In this document: piece after piece, positions 1-5,762 of the stretch
How the letters are laid out: the number at the start of each line of letters is the position of its first letter
Numbering within the stretch: the stretch's first letter is position 1
Assembly (NCBI GenBank): GCA_002315315.1
Contig: DCGT01000046.1
Span: 18,129-30,925, forward strand
DNA: 12,797 nucleotides
Origin: Faecalibacterium sp. UBA1771
Lineage (GTDB): Bacteria > Bacillota > Clostridia > Oscillospirales > Ruminococcaceae
Reading direction: 5' to 3'
Program-made: the position numbers and the translations under genes
Notes under the pieces: model-generated
The model's input: only the letters and a program-made list of their open reading frames with translations
Told to the model about the DNA's origin: nothing
The model's database searches: none

Positions 1-1
1 C

Positions 2-616
2 ATAAAAAGACCGCAGTACAGCGCCGCGAGAGTATATTCTGCGGGTGTTGTGTCGGCAGAGCCGAAGCTTCGCCGCCGTCATCTGCTTGTCGACGGCTAT
101 AATGTTCTTTTTGCTTTGCCGGAAACGAGTGAGCTTGCCAAAACAAGCATAGAAACCGCCCGTCAGCGTCTGATGGATGAGCTTGCCAACTACGCGGGCT
201 TTACGGAGAATGACGTCGTGCTCGTTTTTGACGCCTACCGCAGCCACGAGCAGGAGGGCAAAAGCTTCGATTACCACGGTATCGAGGTACTGTTTACCGC
301 CGAGGACGTTACCGCCGATGCATGGCTTGAACGATTTGCACACAAAATAGGCAAGAACGACTCGGTACACGTTGTGTCGAGCGACGGTATGATACAGGTC
401 GGAGTTCTTGCCGCAGGAGTGCTCCGTATGACCTCCAAAGAGCTTGGTGAGGAGCTGACGCGCGTCAATAATATAATTAACGAGCTGATAGAAAAGAACG
501 GTCTGCCTTCGGGAACGAGATTTGAGGAGCTGCTTGATGACAACGAGAAATCAGAGTGGCGTGAAATGCTCCGCAGGGCGGCAGAAGAGAATAATCAGAA
601 CGGAATAAATAATTAA
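2..616 (+). CDS. YacP-like NYN domain protein, 5' end outside window
   Basis: NYN-domain (PIN-like fold) protein of the YacP/DUF901 family, predicted RNA endonucleases of Gram-positive bacteria. Numbered from the GTG at 50, acidic residues expected for the metal site are seen at D15 (LLVDGYNV), D61 (VFDAYRSHE), D90 (TADAWLERFA) and D112 (SSDGMIQ). The typical GVLRMTSKEL segment follows near 123, and a charged, Asn-rich tail ends the protein. The GTG at 50 has no good ribosome site. The same frame is open back to base 2 and reads protein-like (KRPQYSAARVYSAGVV), so the gene almost certainly starts outside the window. In Clostridia this domain also occurs as the C-terminal part of EF-G/TetM-like translation GTPases (from memory), and the upstream residues would fit such a linker. 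Family call is firm; the fusion is inference. Confidence 0.85.
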   Translation: MKRPQYSAARVYSAGVVSAEPKLRRRHLLVDGYNVLFALPETSELAKTSIETARQRLMDELANYAGFTENDVVLVFDAYRSHEQEGKSFDYHGIEVLFTAEDVTADAWLERFAHKIGKNDSVHVVSSDGMIQVGVLAAGVLRMTSKELGEELTRVNNIINELIEKNGLPSGTRFEELLDDNEKSEWREMLRRAAEENNQNGINN

Positions 617-703
617 CCGGATTGACGATAACGACAGACCTCCTGTGCGCCGTCTGCATTCGTCTTAAATTAAAGCGACAAATAAAAATATTTTGGTAAA
701 AAC

Positions 704-708
704 GGAGG
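704..708 (+). promoter_or_regulatory. ribosome binding site of pepT
   Basis: Perfect GGAGG lying 8 bases before the ATG at 717. It decides the start against the in-frame TTG at 693, which has no such site and would add eight residues. Confidence 0.85.
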
Positions 709-716
709 AAACCACT

Positions 717-1946
717 ATGACTGATGTAACCGAAAGATTTTTGCGCTATGTCAAAATCGACACGCAAAGCGAGGAGGGGTACGAAAGTACACCGTCTACC
801 CTCAAGCAGTTTGACCTTGCCCGCGTACTGCGCGATGAGCTGACCGAAACAGGTGCGACAGATGTGTATCTTGACGAGAAGCTGTGCTATGTCTATGCCC
901 GTGTTCCGTCCAATATCGGCGAAAATGCCGCCCGTCTCGGGTTTGTTGCACACATGGATACCAGCACCGCCGTCAGCGGAGCAGATGTTCACCCTATTAT
1001 TACCGAAAATTATGACGGTGGCGACATCGCCATGGGCGGTGAATATGTTCTTTCTCCGAAGCAATTTCCTGCTCTGCTCAACCATATCGGCGAAACAATA
1101 ATCAGTACCGACGGCACAACTCTGCTCGGCGGAGACGATAAGGCAGGTATTGCCGAAATTATGGGTCTTGTCAAATTCCTTGTCGAGAATCCCGACTTTA
1201 AACACGGTGACATTTCAATCTGCTTCACTCCCGACGAGGAGGTCGGAATGGGTGTTTGGGGCTTTGATTATGACCGCTTCAACGCCGATTTTGCCTATAC
1301 GGTCGATGGCGGCGAGCTGGGCGAAATAAACTATGAGTGCTTCAATGCCGCCGCCGGCAAGGTCTATGTGATCGGCACGAGCATCCACCCCGGCTCGGCG
1401 AAAAATCAGATGGTAAATGCTCTGCGTGTCGCTATGGAGTTTGATTCGCTGCTGCCCGCCGCACAGCGTCCCGAGCATACCGAAGGCTATGAAGGCTTTT
1501 TCCATCTCGATGAATTTTCCGGTAATGTCGACGCTGCCAAGCTTGACTATATCATTCGCGACCACGACCGTGAGATTTTCGAAAAGCGCAAAAAGCTGTT
1601 TGCCGATGCTGCCGATTTCATCAACAAAAAATACGGCGAAGGTACGCTGAGAGCCGATATAATAGACGGGTACCGCAATATGGCGGAAATCGTCCGCGAA
1701 AATTATCATTTGGTGGAGAACGCCTGCGCCGCTTTCCGTGACTTCGGTATCGAACCGAAAATCGACCCTATCAGAGGCGGCACCGACGGCGCAAACCTGT
1801 CCTACAACGGCTTGCCTTGTCCAAATCTCGCCACCGGCGGCTTCAACTGTCACGGCAGATTCGAGTTTGTACCCGCCGAGAGTATGGATAAGATGGTAGA
1901 GGTGCTTAAAAAGCTGGTCACGACCTATTCGGAGTACGTTAAATGA
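717..1946 (+). CDS. pepT: Peptidase T (tripeptide aminopeptidase)
   Basis: Cytoplasmic zinc metallopeptidase of family M20B that removes the N-terminal residue of tripeptides, the last step of peptide use. The 409 residues match the usual length (about 408). The expected M20 residues are all visible: H79 and catalytic D81 in AHMDTS, D141 in LGGDDKAG, catalytic E174 and metal ligand E175 in TPDEEVGMG, D197 in YTVDGGE, a dimerisation-domain segment with SIHPGSAKNQMVNA, and the last ligand H379 in GFNCHGRFEF. The GGIRGGTDGANLS-like segment just before it is also typical of PepT. The start is fixed by the GGAGG at 704-708. The stop overlaps the next gene by four bases (ATGA), so the two are probably co-translated. 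No convincing promoter was seen in the 100 bases upstream, so it may be read from the preceding gene. Confidence 0.95.
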   Translation: MTDVTERFLRYVKIDTQSEEGYESTPSTLKQFDLARVLRDELTETGATDVYLDEKLCYVYARVPSNIGENAARLGFVAHMDTSTAVSGADVHPIITENYDGGDIAMGGEYVLSPKQFPALLNHIGETIISTDGTTLLGGDDKAGIAEIMGLVKFLVENPDFKHGDISICFTPDEEVGMGVWGFDYDRFNADFAYTVDGGELGEINYECFNAAAGKVYVIGTSIHPGSAKNQMVNALRVAMEFDSLLPAAQRPEHTEGYEGFFHLDEFSGNVDAAKLDYIIRDHDREIFEKRKKLFADAADFINKKYGEGTLRADIIDGYRNMAEIVRENYHLVENACAAFRDFGIEPKIDPIRGGTDGANLSYNGLPCPNLATGGFNCHGRFEFVPAESMDKMVEVLKKLVTTYSEYVK

Positions 1947-2464
1947 GAACGCTGTTTGAGCTTGATGCAAAGAACTATTCCGAAAAATCCGAAACAGTTT
2001 CCCGACCGTCGGTTCGCGCAATCATAATTCACGGCGGTAAAATAGCCATGGTGCACAGCGTGAAATATGACTATTACAAATTTCCCGGCGGCGGAATAGA
2101 GGGCGATGAGTCGCATATCGAAACGCTTGTTCGCGAAACAATGGAGGAGGCGGGTCTGTCTGTCGATAGCTCCACCGTGCGCGAATACGGCAATGTTCAC
2201 CGCGCCGAGGGCAGAATTCTCAATGGTACGGAGCAATGCTTTGTACAGGATAATTTCTATTATCTTTGCGATGCCGTCGATAACGGTACGCAGTCACTTG
2301 ACGATTATGAGGCGGATGAGCAGTTCACACCGCTGTGGATTGAACCGCAGGTTGCAATTTCCGCCAATCGCCTTTCCGGCCACGGACCTAAAAGCCGCCT
2401 TATGACAGAGCGCGAGGCAAGAGTGCTTGAGATGCTCGTAAACGAGGGATATTTCGGGGATTAG
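1943..2464 (+). CDS. Nudix hydrolase
   Basis: Nudix-family pyrophosphohydrolase of 173 residues; members cleave nucleoside diphosphates linked to another group, with Mg2+ bound by the Nudix box. The full box GX5EX7REUXEEXGU is present at about residues 50-72: it starts in FPGGGIEGDE and ends in RETMEEAGL. A short N-terminal extension (1-22) precedes the first strand (RAIIIHGGKIAMV). The C-terminal part with WIEPQVAISANRL and REARVLEML resembles Nudix proteins next to peptidase or metabolic genes in Clostridia. The substrate cannot be read from the sequence. The ATG overlaps the pepT stop (ATGA), which indicates translational coupling, and a strong terminator lies 39 bases past the stop, so pepT and this gene form the end of an operon. 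Confidence 0.9.
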   Translation: MRTLFELDAKNYSEKSETVSRPSVRAIIIHGGKIAMVHSVKYDYYKFPGGGIEGDESHIETLVRETMEEAGLSVDSSTVREYGNVHRAEGRILNGTEQCFVQDNFYYLCDAVDNGTQSLDDYEADEQFTPLWIEPQVAISANRLSGHGPKSRLMTEREARVLEMLVNEGYFGD

Positions 2465-2502
2465 TGTTTTTAGTCCGAGGATAGTGGAAACAAGCTAAAT
2501 AT

Positions 2503-2549
2503 AATACCGCAGAGTCGTATCTCGTCGACACGGCTTTGCGGTATTTTTT
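2503..2549. terminator. Rho-independent terminator between Nudix gene and spoVAD
   Basis: The stem pairs AATACCGCA (2503-2511) with TGCGGTATT (2537-2545) and continues inward by seven more pairs including G-T pairs; the loop is near 2519-2530. On the + strand it runs into TTTTTT (2544-2549). The two flanking genes converge here, and the spoVAD stop (2550-2548) lies in the T run, so it probably serves both; the - strand side has only a weak T tract. Confidence 0.85.
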
Positions 2550-3555
2550 ATATTGCGATATTTTCCAGCACCACAGCGTGCGCTATAGACGGTATTGACT
2601 CCTTTTGCTGAAAGGTTGTCGGACTCATCAGCGCGCCGGTTGCGATAAACAGTATTCGCTTGAGCTGACCCGCCTCGAGTAGCGGAAGCAGATAAGCGCA
2701 CAGCACCGAAGCCGAACAGCCGCACCCCGAGCCTCCTGAAGCAACGTACTGTGTGTTTGTGTCGTAAATCACCTTGCCGCAGTCAAAATGGTTTTTCAAG
2801 CTCATTCCGTCCTTGGCGAGCAGCTCGGCAAGCAGGTCACTGCCTATATTACCCAAATCTCCCGTGACAACCAGATTGAAATCATCGGGAGTGTAGTTGC
2901 TGTCGGCAAAGTAGCGCAGAATGGTGTCAGCGGCGGCGGGAGCCATTGCTGCGCCCATGTTGTTGATATCCTTTATGCCGAAATCGCGTATTCTGCCGAA
3001 TGACGCCTGTGTTACGCATATATCGGAGCTTCTGTCCGCGCCGAGTATTACGCATCCCGAGCCGGTGACCGTCCACTGTGAGCTTCGTGTTCGCTGACCT
3101 CCGTATTCGAGAGGGAAACGAAATTGACGCTCGGCGGAGCAGAAATGGCTTGAGGTTATCGCCGCAACGCGGTCGAAGCTTCCGCCGTCTATCATTACCG
3201 AAGCGACAGCGAGCGATTCCGCCATGGTTGAGCAGGCACCGTAAACGCCGATGAACGGAATATTAGCACCGCGCGAAGCATAGTGAGATGCAACGCATTG
3301 GTTCAGTAAATCCCCGCCTACAATCGCCTGAGGCAGCAACTGCCCCGCTCTTTGTTCGGCGGCGGCAAAGGCGCGCATTTGGAGCTGACTTTCCGATTTC
3401 TCCCAGCTGGTTTTACCGAAGGTGGTGTCGTCATCGTAAAATTCGAAATAATCCCTCAAAGGACCTTCCTTTTCCTTTTTACCTACATACGCCGCATAGG
3501 AAATGACCGACGGCTGATTGTCGAAAATAACGGTATAGCCTCTTTTAACTGCCAT
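2548..3555 (-). CDS. spoVAD: Stage V sporulation protein AD
   Basis: Thiolase-fold protein of the SpoVA channel, which moves Ca-dipicolinic acid (DPA) into the forespore and lets it out in germination; SpoVAD is the DPA-binding part. The length, 335 residues, is close to the B. subtilis protein (338). Recognisable family segments in order: KEKEGPLRDYF (27-37), SWEKSESQL (50-58), GGDLLNQ (80-86), YGACSTMAES (105-114), SSHFCSAERQFRFP (135-148), TVTGSGCVI (162-170), MGAAMAPAAADTI, SGGSGCGCSASV, and TGALMSPTTFQQKESIPSIAH near the end. The GDLLNQ and GACST regions are those linked to DPA binding in B. subtilis, as I recall. The ATG at 3555 has GGAGGA at 3566-3561, five bases ahead. It begins 12 bases after the spoVAC stop, so both are on one transcript. 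No spoVAE follows; a terminator does. Confidence 0.96.
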   Translation of the reverse strand: MAVKRGYTVIFDNQPSVISYAAYVGKKEKEGPLRDYFEFYDDDTTFGKTSWEKSESQLQMRAFAAAEQRAGQLLPQAIVGGDLLNQCVASHYASRGANIPFIGVYGACSTMAESLAVASVMIDGGSFDRVAAITSSHFCSAERQFRFPLEYGGQRTRSSQWTVTGSGCVILGADRSSDICVTQASFGRIRDFGIKDINNMGAAMAPAAADTILRYFADSNYTPDDFNLVVTGDLGNIGSDLLAELLAKDGMSLKNHFDCGKVIYDTNTQYVASGGSGCGCSASVLCAYLLPLLEAGQLKRILFIATGALMSPTTFQQKESIPSIAHAVVLENIAI

Positions 3556-3567
3556 ATAACTCCTCCG

Positions 3568-4008
3568 TCACATCGACATAAAATAGTAAATCAGACCCGC
3601 AATGACCGAAGCGGTAGTGCCGTAAACGATGACGGGTCCCGCTATTACAAACATCTTTGCGGCAGTGCCGATAATAAAGCCTTCACTTTTGAACTCGATT
3701 GCCGGCGAAACAACCGCATTGGCAAAGCCGGTAATGGGTACAAGCGAGCCTGCTCCCGCGTGGCGCGAGAGTCTGTCATAAACGCCGAGACCGGTTGCGA
3801 TAGCAGACAGCAATACAAGCGACGAGGAGGTCAGCAGTGAAGCGTTGTCATTTGAAAAGCCGAGCATGGTGTACATATCAGACATAAGCTGACCGAGTAT
3901 GCAGATGGCGCCGCCGACACCGAACGCCACTGTGCAGTCTCTCAAAGACTTGGATTTGGGTGTAGCTGCCGATGCCATTCGGCGGTATTGTTTTACGGAT
4001 AATTCCAT
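3568..4008 (-). CDS. spoVAC: Stage V sporulation protein AC
   Basis: Integral membrane part of the SpoVA DPA channel of the spore inner membrane; in B. subtilis SpoVAC behaves as a mechanosensitive channel. The protein has 146 residues (about 150 in B. subtilis). It shows several hydrophobic segments, and the family hallmark GVYDRLSRHAGAGS followed by VPITGFANAV and KSEGFIIG in the middle. Hydrophobic segments lie near 26-45, 60-80 and 115-145. The ATG at 4008 is preceded by GGGAGGAA (4018-4011); a longer reading frame to 4080 would run through the leader hairpin and is not used. First gene of the two-gene operon, divergent from the WYL regulator. A sigma-G-like promoter is at 4112-4083, which fits expression in the forespore. 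Confidence 0.95.
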   Translation of the reverse strand: MELSVKQYRRMASAATPKSKSLRDCTVAFGVGGAICILGQLMSDMYTMLGFSNDNASLLTSSSLVLLSAIATGLGVYDRLSRHAGAGSLVPITGFANAVVSPAIEFKSEGFIIGTAAKMFVIAGPVIVYGTTASVIAGLIYYFMSM

Positions 4009-4020
4009 ATTTCCTCCCGA

Positions 4021-4082
4021 TAAAAAGAAAGTGTGGAACGGTTCACGGCTTGTCGCAAAGCACACCGTAACCCTTTCCACAC
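4021..4082 (-). terminator. Terminator-like hairpin in the spoVAC leader (possible attenuator)
   Basis: On the - strand, 4082-4065 (GTGTGGAAAGGGTTACGG) pairs with 4048-4031 (CCGTGAACCGTTCCACAC): 18 positions with two mismatches and one G-T pair. It runs directly into TTTCTTTTTA (4030-4021), three bases before the spoVAC ribosome site. The + strand side is not followed by T residues, so it points towards spoVAC. Because the upstream gene is divergent, no other transcript needs ending here. Structure is seen; a regulatory role is inference. Confidence 0.6.
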
Positions 4083-4112
4083 TATTATCACCCTGACAAT
4101 GATAAAATATAC
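4083..4112 (-). promoter_or_regulatory. Sigma-G-like promoter of spoVAC-spoVAD
   Basis: GTATA (4112-4108), an 18-base spacer, then GATAATA (4089-4083). This fits the forespore sigma-G pattern GnATR-N18-cATnnTA except for the first base of the -10. In B. subtilis the spoVA operon is read by sigma-G. The transcript would start around 4076, inside the left arm of the leader hairpin. Confidence 0.55.
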
Positions 4113-4114
4113 TA

Positions 4115-4143
4115 TTGCTCCTTTAGCCGAAAACTTGTAAAAT
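4115..4143 (+). promoter_or_regulatory. Candidate sigma-A promoter of the WYL regulator
   Basis: TTGCTC (4115-4120), a 17-base spacer and TAAAAT (4138-4143). The -10 matches in five of six positions, the -35 in three. It starts two bases from the divergent spoVAC promoter, so one bound protein could affect both. Confidence 0.4.
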
Positions 4144-4203
4144 AAACAATAAGGCGGTCGAGCTTACACCGATTGCCTTAATTTGTATTCGGGGCGGTGT
4201 CAA

Positions 4204-5184
4204 ATGGCTGATAATAAAGCTCGCATTTTGCATCTTTTACATTTTTTAGAGCAGTACACCGATGAGGATAACGGAGTTACGCTCGAACGAATTTCCGATT
4301 ACCTTGCAGGAATCGGTATCAAGGTCGAGCGCAAGACGCTGTACAACGACATAGGAATTCTGAAGAACTGCGGATATGATATATTATGCGAAAAGGACAA
4401 GCAGTTTACCTACCGTCTGCTTTCCCGAACCTTTGAGCTTGCTGAGCTTAAACTGCTTGCCGACACTGTCAGCGCGTCCCGCTTCATTACCAACAAAAAG
4501 AGCCGCGAGCTTGTGAAAAAGCTCGAATCACTGACCAGCTCTTTTAAGGCTAAGGAGCTTCACCGTCAAACATCGGTTGTTAATGTTACCAAGACCGAGA
4601 ACGAAAGAATATATTACAGCATAGACGCCATTCACCGAGCCATAGAGGAAAATCGTCGTCTTACCTTTAAGTATTTTGATTATGATGTGCATCGGCAAAA
4701 GGTGTTGCGCCACGGCGGAGAGCTGTATGAGGTCGACCCCATTAGTCTTGTATATTGTGATGAAAACTACTATCTTGTTGCGTTCTCGATTAAAAATAAA
4801 GATAAGCGCAACTATCGCATCGACTGTATGGAGATGGTTACCGTTGCCGAGCAGGAGCGGGAGCTTGATGATGAATACCTCAATGTATCGCAGACGGAGC
4901 TGACGGGAATGCAGTTCTCGATGTATGGCGGTAATCGGTACACTGTCGAAATGTCGTTTGACAACAGTCTTGTAAGGAATGTAAATGACCGCTTCGGCAG
5001 CAGTGTTTCATTTATTCCTGACGGCAAATGCTTTACCGTAGTGACGGATGTTGAGGTCAGCAGAACCTTCTTTTCGTGGATATTTCAGTTCGGCGGCAAG
5101 GCAAAAATAGTATCTCCGCCCGACGTTATAGAGCAGTACCATAAGATGCTTGCCGAATCACTTGATTCGCTGGATGAGAAATGA
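4204..5184 (+). CDS. WYL-domain transcription regulator
   Basis: Cytoplasmic DNA-binding regulator of 326 residues. The N-terminal 70 residues form a winged helix-turn-helix of the HTH_11 type (GVTLERISDYL, then VERKTLYNDIGIL as the recognition part). A helical linker follows (75-120), then a WYL domain at about 138-222 (SIDAIHRAIEENRRLTFKYF to RNYRIDCMEMV) and a C-terminal WCX-like part to the end. The name-giving W-Y-L is Y-Y-L here (189-191), a common variant. WYL domains bind small ligands or nucleic acid and switch DNA binding; the ligand is unknown. The ATG at 4204 lies 9 bases after GGGG (4191-4194); an upstream in-frame TTG at 4183 is less likely. It is divergent from spoVAC with a shared 195-base spacer, so autoregulation or control of spoVA is possible but unproven. 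Confidence 0.88.
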   Translation: MADNKARILHLLHFLEQYTDEDNGVTLERISDYLAGIGIKVERKTLYNDIGILKNCGYDILCEKDKQFTYRLLSRTFELAELKLLADTVSASRFITNKKSRELVKKLESLTSSFKAKELHRQTSVVNVTKTENERIYYSIDAIHRAIEENRRLTFKYFDYDVHRQKVLRHGGELYEVDPISLVYCDENYYLVAFSIKNKDKRNYRIDCMEMVTVAEQERELDDEYLNVSQTELTGMQFSMYGGNRYTVEMSFDNSLVRNVNDRFGSSVSFIPDGKCFTVVTDVEVSRTFFSWIFQFGGKAKIVSPPDVIEQYHKMLAESLDSLDEK

Positions 5185-5185
5185 T

Positions 5186-5226
5186 AAAAGGTCGCATATC
5201 GCCGCCAGACGATATGTGGCCTTTTT
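5186..5226. terminator. Bidirectional terminator
   Basis: A 16-pair stem, 5186-5201 (AAAAGGTCGCATATCG) with 5210-5225 (CGATATGTGGCCTTTT), has two G-T pairs, an 8-base loop and T runs on both strands. It starts one base after the stop of the WYL gene and also lies just past the stop of the convergent small gene. Confidence 0.9.
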
Positions 5227-5229
5227 ATG

Positions 5230-5424
5230 TTATATGACCTTTCTCAGCTTTGGAATTTCGATTGTCACACTGCGCTCGATTTGATTTTTCGCTTCACTCT
5301 CGGCTCTGCGGTATGCGATTACATAATCGTCATCGGGATATTCTGCATCCCAGTCAACATCAAATACGAAGCACAGCGACGCCATAAAATCGTAAAATCT
5401 GTCTTTGTTCTTTTGCTTTTTCAT
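5230..5424 (-). CDS. Small hypothetical protein (64 aa)
   Basis: I do not recognise this product. It encodes 64 residues: a Lys-rich start (MKKQKNKDRF), a short hydrophobic patch (ASLCFVF), an acidic middle (DVDWDAEYPDDD) and a mixed-charge helix ending in PKLRKVI. There is no signal peptide or transmembrane span. AGAGGG at 5440-5435 sits 9 to 10 bases ahead of the ATG at 5424; a GTG at 5430 is too close to it. Codon use resembles that of the neighbours, and its stop is followed at once by the T-flanked stem at 5226-5186. These points support a real gene, but the short length leaves doubt. The opposite strand also has an open frame here (5227-5496) without a ribosome site. Confidence 0.5.
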   Translation of the reverse strand: MKKQKNKDRFYDFMASLCFVFDVDWDAEYPDDDYVIAYRRAESEAKNQIERSVTIEIPKLRKVI

Positions 5425-5505
5425 TTTCACAAGCCCTCTTTCTGTTTGTCTTGGTTAAAGAATAGCCGAAAATATGTACAAAAATTAGGACAGTAAATTA
5501 TCGGC

Positions 5506-5538
5506 AAAAAGCACCGCACGCAAGACTGCGGGCGGTGC
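5506..5538 (-). terminator. Terminator of the copA-copZ operon
   Basis: On the - strand GCACCGC (5538-5532) pairs with GCGGTGC (5517-5511). Inside it four more pairs (CGCA/TGCG) follow one mismatch, with a 4-base loop. TTTTT (5510-5506) comes next. It starts 11 bases past the copZ stop. Confidence 0.88.
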
Positions 5539-5548
5539 AGAAAACAAA

Positions 5549-5749
5549 TTACTCTACTACGTCGTATCCGGCATCCTCTATGGCTGCCTTGAGGGCGGCG
5601 TGGAGGTCACCGTCGAACTCTACCTCGGCACTGCCGTTTTCAAGCGATACAGCGGCGGATTTTACTCCGGCAACGGCGGTAAGGGCGTTGGTTACGCGCT
5701 TTACGCAGTGCTCGCACATCATTCCGTCTATTTTGATTGTTTCCTTCAT
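5549..5749 (-). CDS. copZ: Copper chaperone CopZ
   Basis: Heavy-metal-associated (HMA) domain protein of 66 residues, the usual size for CopZ. It carries Cu(I) in the cytoplasm and hands it to CopA. The binding motif GMMCEHC is at 9-15 with ligands C12 and C15, followed by the expected helix (VKRVTNALTAV), the GVKSAAVSLENGSAEVEFD strands and a final AIEDAGYDVVE helix. AAGGAGA lies 9 bases before the ATG at 5749 and overlaps the end of copA. An in-frame GTG-type extension to 5809 would lie within copA and is not used. It is the second gene of the copA-copZ operon with a 13-base gap. Confidence 0.92.
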   Translation of the reverse strand: MKETIKIDGMMCEHCVKRVTNALTAVAGVKSAAVSLENGSAEVEFDGDLHAALKAAIEDAGYDVVE

Positions 5750-5762
5750 TGGTAAATTCTCC

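Noticed and set aside
617..716. Possible terminator (CAGAC/GTCTG) between the NYN gene and pepT
   Set aside because: The stem has only five pairs with a 12-base loop and no T run.
477..1205. Long - strand open frame (242 codons) opposite the NYN and pepT genes
   Set aside because: It lies antisense to two clear protein families, has no ribosome site and reads as low-quality protein rich in Cys and Ile; it is a shadow of the coding strand.
1215..2021. Long - strand open frame (268 codons) opposite pepT
   Set aside because: Wholly antisense to conserved catalytic motifs of pepT; no domain recognised.
4009..4080. N-terminal extension of SpoVAC by 24 residues
   Set aside because: It would translate the leader hairpin, does not resemble SpoVAC, and a strong GGGAGGAA precedes the ATG at 4008.
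4147..4182. Inverted repeat TAAGGC/GCCTTA in the WYL gene leader
   Set aside because: Six pairs, extended only with a four-base bulge, and no T tract; too weak to call a regulatory element.
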